From Cellulomonas sp. Leaf334 (GTDB lineage: Bacteria; Actinomycetota; Actinomycetes; Actinomycetales; Cellulomonadaceae), in contig NZ_LMOO01000001.1 of assembly GCF_001424195.1 (NCBI RefSeq), positions 1,656,812 through 1,720,811 on the forward strand: a DNA stretch of 64,000 nt, in the 5' to 3' direction. The notes under the pieces were generated by a model. It was not told where the DNA came from, ran no database searches, and saw only the letters and a list, made by a program, of their open reading frames with translations. A program made the translations under genes and the position numbers. Positions 17,238 to 29,428 of the stretch are shown one piece after another. Positions within the stretch are counted from its first letter, which is position 1, and each line of letters starts with the position of its first letter.

Positions 17238-18061
17238 TGCTTGTCCTCGGGTCCGACCGTCGTGGCGGGCCCGGTGCTGGCCCGCTGCGCCTCCTCGGCA
17301 GCCTCGAGACCCGGCAGGATCTCGACGCCGTCGGGCACCGTCGCGGCCGTCAGCTCGGTGGCACCGGAGTACGCGGCGAGCTCGAGCGGCTGGTCCGCAT
17401 CCGTCACGGACCAGCCGAGCCCGACCTCCGCCGCGTCACGCACGTACAGCTGGACGGCCGGGGACGCGTTCAGGCCCCTGCGCAGCTCGTCGGGGTTGCC
17501 GATCGCCCGGACCACGTACGGCGGCGAGTACACCCGGCCGTGCAGCTTCAGGACGTTGCCGACGCACTGGAACGCGCTCGTCGAGATCACCCGCTGGTCC
17601 ATCAGCGACATCGCCTCGGCGCCCCCCGCCCACAGGGCGTTGATCACGGCCTGCAGATCCTGCTGGTGCACGAGGAGCGAGTCGAGGTCGGCGTCCTCGC
17701 GTCGCGGCGAGTCGGTCGGTGCGTCCTCGAGCCGGACGGTCACCCCCGGACCCGCGACGGGCAGGATCCCGCCCTCGATCTGGTACGCGGTGCTGGGCTC
17801 ACCCACGGGCGACCCGGCGTTCTCCGCGGCGGTCAGGTCGTCGACGACCGCCCGCAGGGAGTCGACCTCGGTGGACAGCCGCGCCACCCGGTCCGTCTCG
17901 GCCTGGGTCAGCTCGCGCAGGTCCTGCGGGTGGCGGTCGCCCGATGCCCGCGCGAACTTGGCGTTGGCCGCGAAGAGTGCACCCGAGAGAGCCAGGACGA
18001 GCGCGACCGACAGCGTCCCGCGCGCGACGACACGACGCGCGCGGTGCGGGTGGTCGGTCAC
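17234..18061 (-). CDS. DUF881 family membrane protein
   Basis: This 275-residue protein has an Arg-rich N-terminus, one membrane helix (about 17-34), a coiled-coil-like stretch (about 45-80) and a DUF881 domain (about 90-255). Typical family phrases are NALWAGGAEAMSLMDQRV and PPYVVRAIG. In firmicutes and actinobacteria this family sits beside division genes; its biochemical role is unknown. It is transcribed with the sortase gene and diverges from crgA. Confidence 0.9.
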   Translation of the reverse strand: MTDHPHRARRVVARGTLSVALVLALSGALFAANAKFARASGDRHPQDLRELTQAETDRVARLSTEVDSLRAVVDDLTAAENAGSPVGEPSTAYQIEGGILPVAGPGVTVRLEDAPTDSPRREDADLDSLLVHQQDLQAVINALWAGGAEAMSLMDQRVISTSAFQCVGNVLKLHGRVYSPPYVVRAIGNPDELRRGLNASPAVQLYVRDAAEVGLGWSVTDADQPLELAAYSGATELTAATVPDGVEILPGLEAAEEAQRASTGPATTVGPEDKQ

Positions 18062-18257
18062 AGGACAGCTCCTCGGGCGTGGTGGACGGGTGCGGTGACG
18101 GGCGTGCTACACGCGGGCACTACGCTAGGTCACGAAGCGAGGGGTCCGTGACGAAGCGGCCTCGTCGCGACAACATCGACCGCCCGCCGACCACGACATC
18201 ACCCGCGTGGTCCCCCGAGGCCCGAGGGCCGCATCGCCGCAGGACAGGAGCACGGAC

Positions 18258-18506
18258 GTGCCTGAGTCGAAGTCGCGCAAGAAGGCGACGTACACACCGC
18301 CGCCCGCCAAGTCGACGGGACCCAAGGTCAACGCGCCCTGGTTCCTTCCCGTGATGCTCGGGCTGATGATCCTCGGACTGATCTGGATCGTCGTCACGTA
18401 CCTCACGCAGTCGCAGTACCCGATCCCGGGCATCAACCAGTGGAACCTGCTCATCGGGTTCGGCTTCATCATCGCCGGGTTCGGCATGACGACGCGCTGG
18501 CGCTGA
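18258..18506 (+). CDS. crgA: CrgA: cell-division inhibitor / divisome scaffold protein
   Basis: This 82-residue protein has a basic N-terminus (PESKSRKKATYTPPP), two membrane helices (about 30-50 and 62-78) and a connecting loop QSQYPIPGINQWN, a conserved CrgA feature. In Streptomyces it coordinates septation, and in mycobacteria it recruits divisome proteins to FtsZ. The GTG at 18258 matches the usual length (about 80-95 residues); a longer in-frame ORF from 18207 is unlikely. A hairpin follows the gene. Confidence 0.93.
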   Translation: MPESKSRKKATYTPPPAKSTGPKVNAPWFLPVMLGLMILGLIWIVVTYLTQSQYPIPGINQWNLLIGFGFIIAGFGMTTRWR

Positions 18507-18526
18507 CGCCGGTCGCAGTCCCGTCC

Positions 18527-18560
18527 GAAGGCGCCGTCCGCACTCGCGGGCGGCGCCTTC
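18527..18560 (+). terminator. Hairpin terminator after crgA
   Basis: Arms 18527-18540 and 18547-18560 pair over 14 bp with one G-T pair, starting about 20 nt after the crgA stop. Confidence 0.75.
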
Positions 18561-18619
18561 GTCGACCCCGGTACCCCGGCCGTGGCCGGGCGGTTCGTCC
18601 CCATGTCCACCCACGGGCG

Positions 18620-18724
18620 CCATCCACAGGCGAGCGTGTTGACCTGCACGAACATCGGCTCTGTCAACAGTGGTGCACAAGTCTGTGGATAACTACACGG
18701 TTGTAGTTCCACAGGTGTGAACAA
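18620..18724. promoter_or_regulatory. DnaA-box cluster in the crgA-rhomboid convergent spacer
   Basis: One perfect box, TGTGGATAA (18684-18692), lies with TGTGAACAA (18716-18724, one mismatch to TGTGGACAA) and CCATCCACA (18620-18628, 7/9). A 7-bp hairpin (18691-18697 with 18702-18708) overlaps the end of the perfect box. Both flanking genes point inward, so no promoter is expected here. The tract is visibly less GC-rich than its surroundings. Confidence 0.5.
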
Positions 18725-18801
18725 CGATGGGGACGGCGCCGGGGTCGTCGAAACCGGCTCTCCACACGATCGTGAGCGGCGCGGGACGCGCCGGACGAGC
18801 G

Positions 18802-19599
18802 TCAGGCGGAGAAGGCGCCGATCGAGGCGTACGTCAGCAGCGTCGCGCCGAGCAGCAGGGCGCCGAGCGTCACCGGCGCGAGGACCGCGACGAGCTGGCG
18901 TCGCGCGGGCGGGGCGTAGGCGTACGCCGCGGCGAGGAGCCCCCCGGTGACCAGTCCGCCGACGTGCGCCTGCCAGGCGATGTTCGCCATGACGAACCCG
19001 AACGCCAGGTTGATGCCGATGAGCACGAGGATGCCGCGGACGTCACCGCCCAGGCGCCGGCTGACCACGAGGATCGCGCCGAACAGGCCGAACACTGCGC
19101 CGGACGCACCGACGCTGCTGGTCGCCCAGGTGTCCGTCGCGGTGGCCAGCAGCACCGAGCCGACGGAACCGCCGATCGCGGACATCAGGTAGAGGGTGAT
19201 GTAGCGGGCGCGGCCGAGCGTGTTCTCGAGCGTGGGCCCGATCCACCACAGGGCGAGCATGTTGAACACGATGTGCAGGTACTGGCCAGGGGAGTGCAGG
19301 AACGCGGCGGTGAGGAAGCGCCACGGCTCGTAGAAGGCGACGACCGGGTGGAAGAGCCACCGGGTGGTCCAGTCCGGCAGGACGAGCTGCAGGACGAAGC
19401 TGACGACGCACAGGCCGATCAGCGTGAGCGTGACGATCGGCCGACCTTCGTGCCGGACCCCGCCGAGGGCGGTCCTGGTGGTCGGCAGCGCCCGGGCGGC
19501 CTCGGCGACGCAGTCGACGCAGTGGATGCCCACGGCGGCCTGGCGCTGGCACTCGGGACAGGTCGGCCGGCCGCACCGCTGGCACCGCACGTACGACAC
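18802..19599 (-). CDS. Rhomboid-family intramembrane serine protease with N-terminal zinc-finger-like segment
   Basis: This protein of 265 residues or slightly more has an N-terminal Cys cluster (CQRCGRPTCPEC to CVDC), six or so membrane helices, the catalytic serine in GASGAVFG and the catalytic histidine in WQAHVGGLVTGG. Rhomboids cleave membrane-protein helices within the bilayer; the substrate is unknown. The GTG at 19599 is the first standard start. The coding-like frame, including a CPRHPDR segment that homologues carry, continues upstream to an ATC at 19665, so the true start is uncertain. Confidence 0.88.
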   Translation of the reverse strand: MSYVRCQRCGRPTCPECQRQAAVGIHCVDCVAEAARALPTTRTALGGVRHEGRPIVTLTLIGLCVVSFVLQLVLPDWTTRWLFHPVVAFYEPWRFLTAAFLHSPGQYLHIVFNMLALWWIGPTLENTLGRARYITLYLMSAIGGSVGSVLLATATDTWATSSVGASGAVFGLFGAILVVSRRLGGDVRGILVLIGINLAFGFVMANIAWQAHVGGLVTGGLLAAAYAYAPPARRQLVAVLAPVTLGALLLGATLLTYASIGAFSA

Positions 19600-19672
19600 C
19601 CGGTCCGGGTGACGAGGGCAGACCGGCGGCGCGACCGGCGCGCCCGGGTCAGGACTCGTGCTGATGGTGGTC

Positions 19673-20212
19673 TCAGTCCTCGATGGTGATCGAGTTGATG
19701 ACGATGTCCTCGACGGGACGGTCCCCGGGACGGACGCGGGTCTTCTCGATGGCGTCGACCACGGCGCGGCTCTCGTCGTCGGCGACCTTGCCGAAGATCG
19801 TGTGCTTGCCGTTGAGCCACTCGGTGGCCGCCACGGAGATGAAGAACTGCGAGCCGTTGGTGCCGCCGACCTTGCCCGTCGTGGGGTCGAGACGCTTGCC
19901 GGCGTTGGCCATGGCGAGCAGGTAGGGCTCGTTGAACGACAGCTCCGGGTGGATCTCGTCGTCGAACGTGTAGCCCGGGCCGCCGCGGCCGGTGCCCAGC
20001 GGGTCCCCGCCCTGGATCATGAACCCGGAGATCACCCGGTGGAACACGACGCCGTCGTACAGCGGGTCGGTCCGCTCCTCGCCCGTGGTCGGGTCCGTCC
20101 ACGGGGTCGATCCTGTGGCCAGCCCGGTGAAGTTCTGCACCGTGCGGGGCGCGTGGTTCGGGTAGAGCTCGATCCGGATGTCTCCGGCGGTCGTGTGGAG
20201 GGTCGCAAACAT
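19673..20212 (-). CDS. ppiA: Peptidyl-prolyl cis-trans isomerase, cyclophilin type
   Basis: This 179-residue cytoplasmic cyclophilin has no signal peptide. Typical segments are FATLHTTAGDIRIELYPNHAPRTVQNF, the active-site region YDGVVFHRVISGFMIQGGDP, and GSQFFI. It catalyses proline isomerisation during protein folding. ATG 20212 is chosen over an in-frame start at 20245, which would add residues atypical for the family. It lies a few bases upstream of the rhomboid gene. Confidence 0.93.
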   Translation of the reverse strand: MFATLHTTAGDIRIELYPNHAPRTVQNFTGLATGSTPWTDPTTGEERTDPLYDGVVFHRVISGFMIQGGDPLGTGRGGPGYTFDDEIHPELSFNEPYLLAMANAGKRLDPTTGKVGGTNGSQFFISVAATEWLNGKHTIFGKVADDESRAVVDAIEKTRVRPGDRPVEDIVINSITIED

Positions 20213-20343
20213 GCGAGAAGTCTCGCACGCGACCCTGAAGAGCACCTCAGATCACACGGTTGCCCAGGCCACAGCCTCTGCACTAGCCCGCGCACGGTGG
20301 CAGAGTGGGTGGTCAAGTGCAGCCGAGCAGCCGGGAGCCGAGA

Positions 20344-24595
<4,252 letters not shown>

Positions 24596-24606
24596 CCGAC
24601 GGGACG

Positions 24607-24649
24607 CCGAAGGGCGCTCACCCCGCTGACCGGGGTGGGCGCCCTTCGG
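24607..24649. terminator. Bidirectional hairpin terminator between GH9 and hisF-like genes
   Basis: Perfect 19-bp arms (24607-24625 and 24631-24649) around a five-base loop between convergent genes. Confidence 0.9.
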
Positions 24650-24663
24650 CGTACGTGCCGGAG

Positions 24664-25461
24664 TCAGTCGGCGCTGTGCACCGGGCGCACGCGCTCGCCC
24701 AGCTCGGCCAGCTGCGCCTTCATCTCCCCGACCGTGAGGGTGTGCTCGACGCGCGGCGAGTAGAGCATCGAGCTCGTGATCGCGCCCGTGGCGCCGATCC
24801 GGAACGCGTCCGCCACGTGGCTGACCAGCCCCGCTCCGCCCGAGGCGATGACCGGCAGCGAGACCGCCTCGGTGATCTGCTGCGTGATGTCGAGGTCGTA
24901 GCCGGAGCCTGTCCCATCGCGGTCGATGCTGTTCACGACGATCTCGCCCGCGCCGAGGTCCTGCCCTCGCTTCGCCCACTCGACCGCGTCCATGCCGGTG
25001 TAGGTGCGCGCACCGTCGATCGCGATCTCGTACCCGCTGGGGATCTTCGCGGTCTTCTCCACGCGCTTGACCTGCATGCTCAGCACGATGCACTGCCGGC
25101 CGAACTCGACCGACCCCTGCGTGATGATCTGCGGGTTGCGCACGGCCATGGAGTCGATGCTGATCTTCTCCGCACCCGCGCGCAGGACCTCGTGCATGTC
25201 CTCGAGGTGACGGATGCCGCCCCCGACCGTCAGAGGCACGAACGTGCGGTGCGCCGCCCTGCGGATCATGGCGAGGTCGATCTGGCGCTTCTGGGCGCTG
25301 GCCATGATGTCGTAGATGACGATCTCGTCGACGTCCTCGTGGTAGAGCCGGTCCGCCAGCTCGGCCGGGTCCCCCACGTCGATGTTGTCCTGGAACTGCT
25401 GTGCCTTGGTGACCCGGCCGTCCTTGACGTCGAAGCACGCGATCAGCCGGTTAGCGAGCAT
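24664..25461 (-). CDS. Divergent HisF-like (beta/alpha)8 barrel, catalytic Asp130 replaced
   Basis: This 265-residue protein aligns end to end with HisF, the cyclase subunit of imidazole glycerol phosphate synthase. The first catalytic aspartate (CFDVKDGRV, Asp11 by Thermotoga numbering) is kept, as are the phosphate loops VGGGI, DRDGTGSGYD and ASGGAG. The second catalytic aspartate is not: the family's VAIDAKR segment reads LSMQVKR here, so Asp130 is Gln. The nearby NTAA segment is DSMA. With no other his genes nearby, a role other than histidine synthesis is likely. HisF2-like proteins in surface-sugar amidino modification are a precedent, but no WbpG-type partner is in the window. The gene overlaps the upstream hisH-like stop by 11 nt. 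Confidence 0.8.
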   Translation of the reverse strand: MLANRLIACFDVKDGRVTKAQQFQDNIDVGDPAELADRLYHEDVDEIVIYDIMASAQKRQIDLAMIRRAAHRTFVPLTVGGGIRHLEDMHEVLRAGAEKISIDSMAVRNPQIITQGSVEFGRQCIVLSMQVKRVEKTAKIPSGYEIAIDGARTYTGMDAVEWAKRGQDLGAGEIVVNSIDRDGTGSGYDLDITQQITEAVSLPVIASGGAGLVSHVADAFRIGATGAITSSMLYSPRVEHTLTVGEMKAQLAELGERVRPVHSAD

Positions 25462-26080
25462 CGTTCACGTCCTTGATGTCGAGGTCGCAGAACGCCTTCA
25501 GCACCTGGAGCCCGGCGCGCGCGCTCTTCTCGGTGTGGAACTGCGTCGCCATGATGTTCTTGTGCGCCACGGCGGCGGCGAACTCCTGGCCGTACGTCGT
25601 CACGCCGACCAGCGCGGAATCGTCGGTCGGCTTTGCGTAGAAGGAATTCACGAAGTAATAGAATCCTCCCGGCGTGAATGACCGGGAGAACGGGTGGTCG
25701 CCACGCACCTCGACATTGTTCCAGCCCATGTGCGGCACGCGGACCTGGGAGTTGTCGAACTCGTGGACGCTGCCCTTGATCCAGCCGAGGCACTCGACGT
25801 CGCCCTCGGCCGAGTGCTCGAACAGCACCTGCAGCCCGACGCACACTCCGAGAAAGCCCTGGCCATCGCCGATGACCTTCTCGTTCAGGTGCTCGATCCA
25901 GCCCTCCTGGGCCAGTGACTCCATCGTCACTCCCGCGGCGCCGACCCCCGGCAGGATGTACTTGTCGACCTCGTCGCACTCACCCGGCTTGGCCACGAGC
26001 GCGTGCGGGACACCGAGGTGTTCGAGCGCATAGGAAATGCTCTGCGAATTACCGGTGCGGTAGTCGATGATCCCGATCAC
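25451..26080 (-). CDS. HisH-like glutamine amidotransferase partnering the divergent HisF
   Basis: This 209-residue class I glutaminase has the nucleophile in GVCVGLQVLFE and the His-Glu pair in ATQFHTEKSA. The PGVGAAG oxyanion region and MGWN are present, so glutaminase activity should be intact. It would pass ammonia to the HisF-like barrel encoded next. Parts of the gene are less GC-rich and use more A/T-ending codons than neighbours (around 25630-25680 and 26020-26060), a possible sign of transfer. The canonical his operon is absent around it. Confidence 0.82.
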   Translation of the reverse strand: MIGIIDYRTGNSQSISYALEHLGVPHALVAKPGECDEVDKYILPGVGAAGVTMESLAQEGWIEHLNEKVIGDGQGFLGVCVGLQVLFEHSAEGDVECLGWIKGSVHEFDNSQVRVPHMGWNNVEVRGDHPFSRSFTPGGFYYFVNSFYAKPTDDSALVGVTTYGQEFAAAVAHKNIMATQFHTEKSARAGLQVLKAFCDLDIKDVNDAR

Positions 26081-26122
26081 TTGCCCAATCCTACACGGAG
26101 CACATGTCTCAAATGCCGGACG

Positions 26123-26941
26123 TCAGTCGAGGAACAGTGCCCGCAGCCGCACGGTCGTGAACGCCAGGCCGAGGCCGATCATGACGACGAAGTAGGCCAC
26201 GTGCGTGAGCATCGAGCCGTCGAGCACCCCGAGCGTCAGGCCACGGACCAGCTCCACCGCGTGCCACAGCGGCAGCGCCTTGATCAGACCCTGGATCCAG
26301 CCCGGGTACACCGTGATCGGGTAGAACGTGGCCGAGAAGAGGAACATCGGCAGCATCACGAAGTTGATCCAGTCCATCTGCTGGAAGGTCTTCATGTAGC
26401 TGGTCACCGCCATCCCGACGCTGGCGAACCCGAACGCCACGAGCAGCACCGCGGGGATGGCGAGCGCAGCGGTCCACGCCAGGTTGAGGCCCATGACCTG
26501 CATGACGGTGAGGAAGCCGATGGCGTAGACGCCGCCGCGCAGCAGCGCGTACGTGATCTCGCCGAACGCCACGTCCAGCGGGCCGAGCGACGTGGCGAGC
26601 ATCCCGTCGTACAGCTTGCCGAAGTGCATCTTGAAGAACACGTTCCACGTCGAGTCGTACACCGCGCCGTTCATCGCCGAGACCGCGAGGAGCGCCGGCG
26701 CGATGAAGGCCGCGTAGGAGACGGACGTGCCGTTCGGCAGCTCGACGTCGCCGATGAACGTGCCCAGCCCGAGGCCCATCGCGAGCAGGAAGAACACCGG
26801 CTCGAAGAAGCCGGACAGCACGATGACCCAGTTGGTGCTCTTCGTCGCCTTGAGGCCGCGCGCGACGACCGACCTCGCGTTGCGCGCGTACAGCGAGCTG
26901 ATCGTGGCCTTGTGGGTGGCTTCCGTCGTGGTCGTGGTCAT
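26123..26941 (-). CDS. ABC-2 type exporter permease (second permease)
   Basis: This 272-residue permease has about six membrane helices and ABC-2 features, such as FFEPVFFLLAMGLGLG near the N-terminus and PMFLFSATFYPI in the conserved late segment. It starts at ATG 26941, overlapping the stop of the upstream permease (ATGA). It probably pairs with that permease as a heterodimer driven by the ATPase at 27771, as in daunorubicin/NodIJ-type exporters. The substrate is unknown. Longer in-frame ORFs upstream are shadows. Confidence 0.9.
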   Translation of the reverse strand: MTTTTTEATHKATISSLYARNARSVVARGLKATKSTNWVIVLSGFFEPVFFLLAMGLGLGTFIGDVELPNGTSVSYAAFIAPALLAVSAMNGAVYDSTWNVFFKMHFGKLYDGMLATSLGPLDVAFGEITYALLRGGVYAIGFLTVMQVMGLNLAWTAALAIPAVLLVAFGFASVGMAVTSYMKTFQQMDWINFVMLPMFLFSATFYPITVYPGWIQGLIKALPLWHAVELVRGLTLGVLDGSMLTHVAYFVVMIGLGLAFTTVRLRALFLD

Positions 26942-27774
26942 CCCGCCCTCAGCCTCCGCACGAACGCGCGCCGCGCCAGGACCCAGCCGACCACGGCGAG
27001 GACGACGAGGATCGCCAGGTGCCAGCCGACCGGCCACGCCCCGGGCGGCGAGCCGTAGGAGAGCGTCCGGCCGATCTCGCTGGCGTGCCAGATGGGCGAG
27101 ATCCAGCCGATCCACTGCAGCCAGGTGGGCAGGGTCGCGAGCGGGAAGAACGTGCCGGAGAACAGGAACAGCGGCGTGAAGATGAACCGGTTGACCAGCG
27201 CGAACTGCCCCTTGTCCTCGGTCAGCCGCGCCGAGAACGCCATGAGCGGCAGCCCGAACGCCAACCCGCCGAGCACCCCGACCAGGGGCATGAGCGCCCC
27301 GGTCAGCGGGTCACCCACCGCACCGAACGCCAGGATCAGCAGGTAGTAGACCGTGCAGGTGAACAGCATCCGCAGCACGACCGAGATCACCAGCCCGGCG
27401 GCGACCTGCGGCGGTGCGATCGGGGAGGCGTTCATGCCCCAGAAGATCCGACGCCACTTGAACCCCGCCATGATGACGAACGTGAACTCGTCCATCGCCA
27501 CCGTCACCGCGGCCGTGGCCAGGAGCGCGGGCGCCACGAACCACACGTAGTCCACGAGCCCGTCGGCACCCGACGCGATGGGCTGGTCGAGGAACGCCGC
27601 CAGGCCCAGCCCGATGCCGAGCAGGTACAGCAGCGGGTTGCCGACGCTGCCGACCACGATGGTCCAGCCGTACGCCTTCATGCCGCGCAGCTGGTGCTCG
27701 GCGATGTACCACGCGCCGAAGCGTCGAGGCCTGGCAGCCGCTGCGGTGGCGACCTCCGGGAGCGTCGTCGTCAT
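26938..27774 (-). CDS. ABC-2 type exporter permease (first permease)
   Basis: This 278-residue permease has about six membrane helices. It shows IVVGSVGNPLLYLLGIGLGL near the start and FTPLFLFSGTFFPLATLP in the ABC-2 signature region. It resembles the downstream permease in layout, which suggests an old duplication. It overlaps the ATPase stop (ATGA) and the downstream permease start, so the three genes are translationally coupled. Confidence 0.92.
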   Translation of the reverse strand: MTTTLPEVATAAAARPRRFGAWYIAEHQLRGMKAYGWTIVVGSVGNPLLYLLGIGLGLAAFLDQPIASGADGLVDYVWFVAPALLATAAVTVAMDEFTFVIMAGFKWRRIFWGMNASPIAPPQVAAGLVISVVLRMLFTCTVYYLLILAFGAVGDPLTGALMPLVGVLGGLAFGLPLMAFSARLTEDKGQFALVNRFIFTPLFLFSGTFFPLATLPTWLQWIGWISPIWHASEIGRTLSYGSPPGAWPVGWHLAILVVLAVVGWVLARRAFVRRLRAG

Positions 27775-28697
27775 TCGATCAGGCTCCGCCCCGTGAGCCG
27801 CAGGAACACGTCCTCCAGGCTGGACCGTCGCACCAGCGACGTCGTCGGGTGCAGACCCAGGTGGGTGACCCGCTCCAGCACCGCCTCGCCGTCCTGCGCG
27901 TAGAGCAGCACCCGGTCGGGGAGGACCTCGATGCGCTCCACCAGACCCGCCATCTGCGCTGCGGCGTCCGCGTTGCGCTCCGACCCGAACCGCAGCTCGA
28001 CCACCTCGCGCGTCGAGTACTGCCGGATCAGGGCCGACGGGCTGCCCTCGGCCATGATCTTGCCCTTGTCGACGACGACGAGCCGGTCGCACAGCTGCTC
28101 GGCCTCGTCCATGTAGTGCGTGGTGAGCACCAGGGTGGTGCCGCGCTCCTTCAGCCGGAACAGCCGGTCCCACAGCACGTGCCGCGCCTGCGGGTCGAGG
28201 CCCGTCGTCGGCTCGTCGAGCATGAGGATGCGCGGCTCGTTGATCAGCGCGCGGGCGATGGTCAGCCGGCGCTTCATGCCACCCGACAGGTCGTCGACCT
28301 TCGCGTTGCGCTTCTCCTCCAGCTGCGCGAAGCCCAGGAGCTCGTCGGCCCTCGTCGCGCACACCGAGCGCGGGATGCCGAAGTAGCGGCCGTAGACGAT
28401 GAGGTTGTCCCGCACGCGCAGCTCGGTGTCGAGGTTGTCCTCCTGCGGCACCACCCCGAGCAGCGATCGGATCTCCGGGCCGTGCGAGTCCGGGTCGAGG
28501 CCCAGCACCGTCAGGTCCCCGGCGGTGCGCTGCGACACCGCGCCGACCATCCGCATCGTCGTGGACTTGCCCGCGCCGTTGGGTCCGAGCAGCCCGAACG
28601 ACTCGCCCGGCGGGACCTCGAAGTCGATGCCGTCGACGGCGGTGAAGTCGCCGAAGCGCTTGGTGAGGCCGTGGGCGGCGATGACGGGAGCGGTCAC
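27771..28697 (-). CDS. ABC transporter ATP-binding protein (DrrA/NodI type)
   Basis: This 308-residue ATPase has Walker A GPNGAGKST, the Q-loop VVPQEDNLD, signature LSGGMKRR, Walker B ILMLDEPTTGLDP and the H-loop histidine in LTTHYMDEAEQ. The C-terminal extension (about 230-308) is typical of drug- and lipid-export ATPases. The GTG start at 28697 matches the family start; longer ORFs reach into the divergent promoter region shared with the acetyltransferase gene. First gene of the exporter operon. Confidence 0.93.
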   Translation of the reverse strand: MTAPVIAAHGLTKRFGDFTAVDGIDFEVPPGESFGLLGPNGAGKSTTMRMVGAVSQRTAGDLTVLGLDPDSHGPEIRSLLGVVPQEDNLDTELRVRDNLIVYGRYFGIPRSVCATRADELLGFAQLEEKRNAKVDDLSGGMKRRLTIARALINEPRILMLDEPTTGLDPQARHVLWDRLFRLKERGTTLVLTTHYMDEAEQLCDRLVVVDKGKIMAEGSPSALIRQYSTREVVELRFGSERNADAAAQMAGLVERIEVLPDRVLLYAQDGEAVLERVTHLGLHPTTSLVRRSSLEDVFLRLTGRSLIE

Positions 28698-28780
28698 AGC
28701 GGACCAACCTAGACGAGAGGACCGACAGCACCCAGCGCATTCGGGTTGACCAGGGCAGCGGGTGCAGGCAGCCTGCACCG

Positions 28781-29428
28781 ATGGACGACCTCTGGCCCCT
28801 CGCCGGCCTGCGCGTGCGCAGCGGAGACCTCGAGCTGCGGTACATGGACGACGCCGACGTCCACGCGCTCGCCCGGCTCGCGGCCGACGGCGTGCACGCG
28901 CCCGAGGCGATGCCGTTCACCGTCCCGTGGACGCGCGGTGCACCGACCGAGGTGGCTCGCCGCGTGCTGACCTACCAGTGGGGTGCGCGGGTGTCCGTCT
29001 CACGGGACGCGTGGAACCTCGAGCTCGCGGTCGTGCGCGACGGGGAGGTGCTCGGCACGCAGTCGCTCACGGCGAGCGGCTTCCCGGTCACGCGCACCGC
29101 CGAGACGGGTTCGTGGCTCGGGCTGCGGCACCACGGGCAGGGCCTCGGCACCCGGATGCGGCTGATGATCCTGCACCTGCTCTTCGAGGGTTTCGACGGG
29201 CTCCGGGCCACCACGAGCGCGTTCGACGACAACGCACCGTCGAACGGGGTCACCCGGCGGATCGGCTACGCGGAGAACGGCGTCGACGTGCTGGACCGGG
29301 AGGGTTCACCGGTGGCGAGCCGTCGGTACGTGCTGGACCGCGTCGCGTGGGACGCCCGGCCGCCGGAGCTGCGGCCCGTGGTCGAGCTCGACGGGATCCC
29401 GGGCGCCCGGGTGCAGCTCGGCATCTAG
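28781..29428 (+). CDS. GNAT family N-acetyltransferase
   Basis: This 215-residue protein of the Acetyltransf_3 (RimJ/RimL-like) type has beta-strand entry LRVRSGDLELRYMDDADV and acetyl-CoA loop LRHHGQGLGTRMR, with late-domain residues NGVTRRIGYAENG. It transfers an acetyl group to an unknown amine. It diverges from the ABC exporter and its stop overlaps the end of the response-regulator gene on the other strand. Confidence 0.88.
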   Translation: MDDLWPLAGLRVRSGDLELRYMDDADVHALARLAADGVHAPEAMPFTVPWTRGAPTEVARRVLTYQWGARVSVSRDAWNLELAVVRDGEVLGTQSLTASGFPVTRTAETGSWLGLRHHGQGLGTRMRLMILHLLFEGFDGLRATTSAFDDNAPSNGVTRRIGYAENGVDVLDREGSPVASRRYVLDRVAWDARPPELRPVVELDGIPGARVQLGI

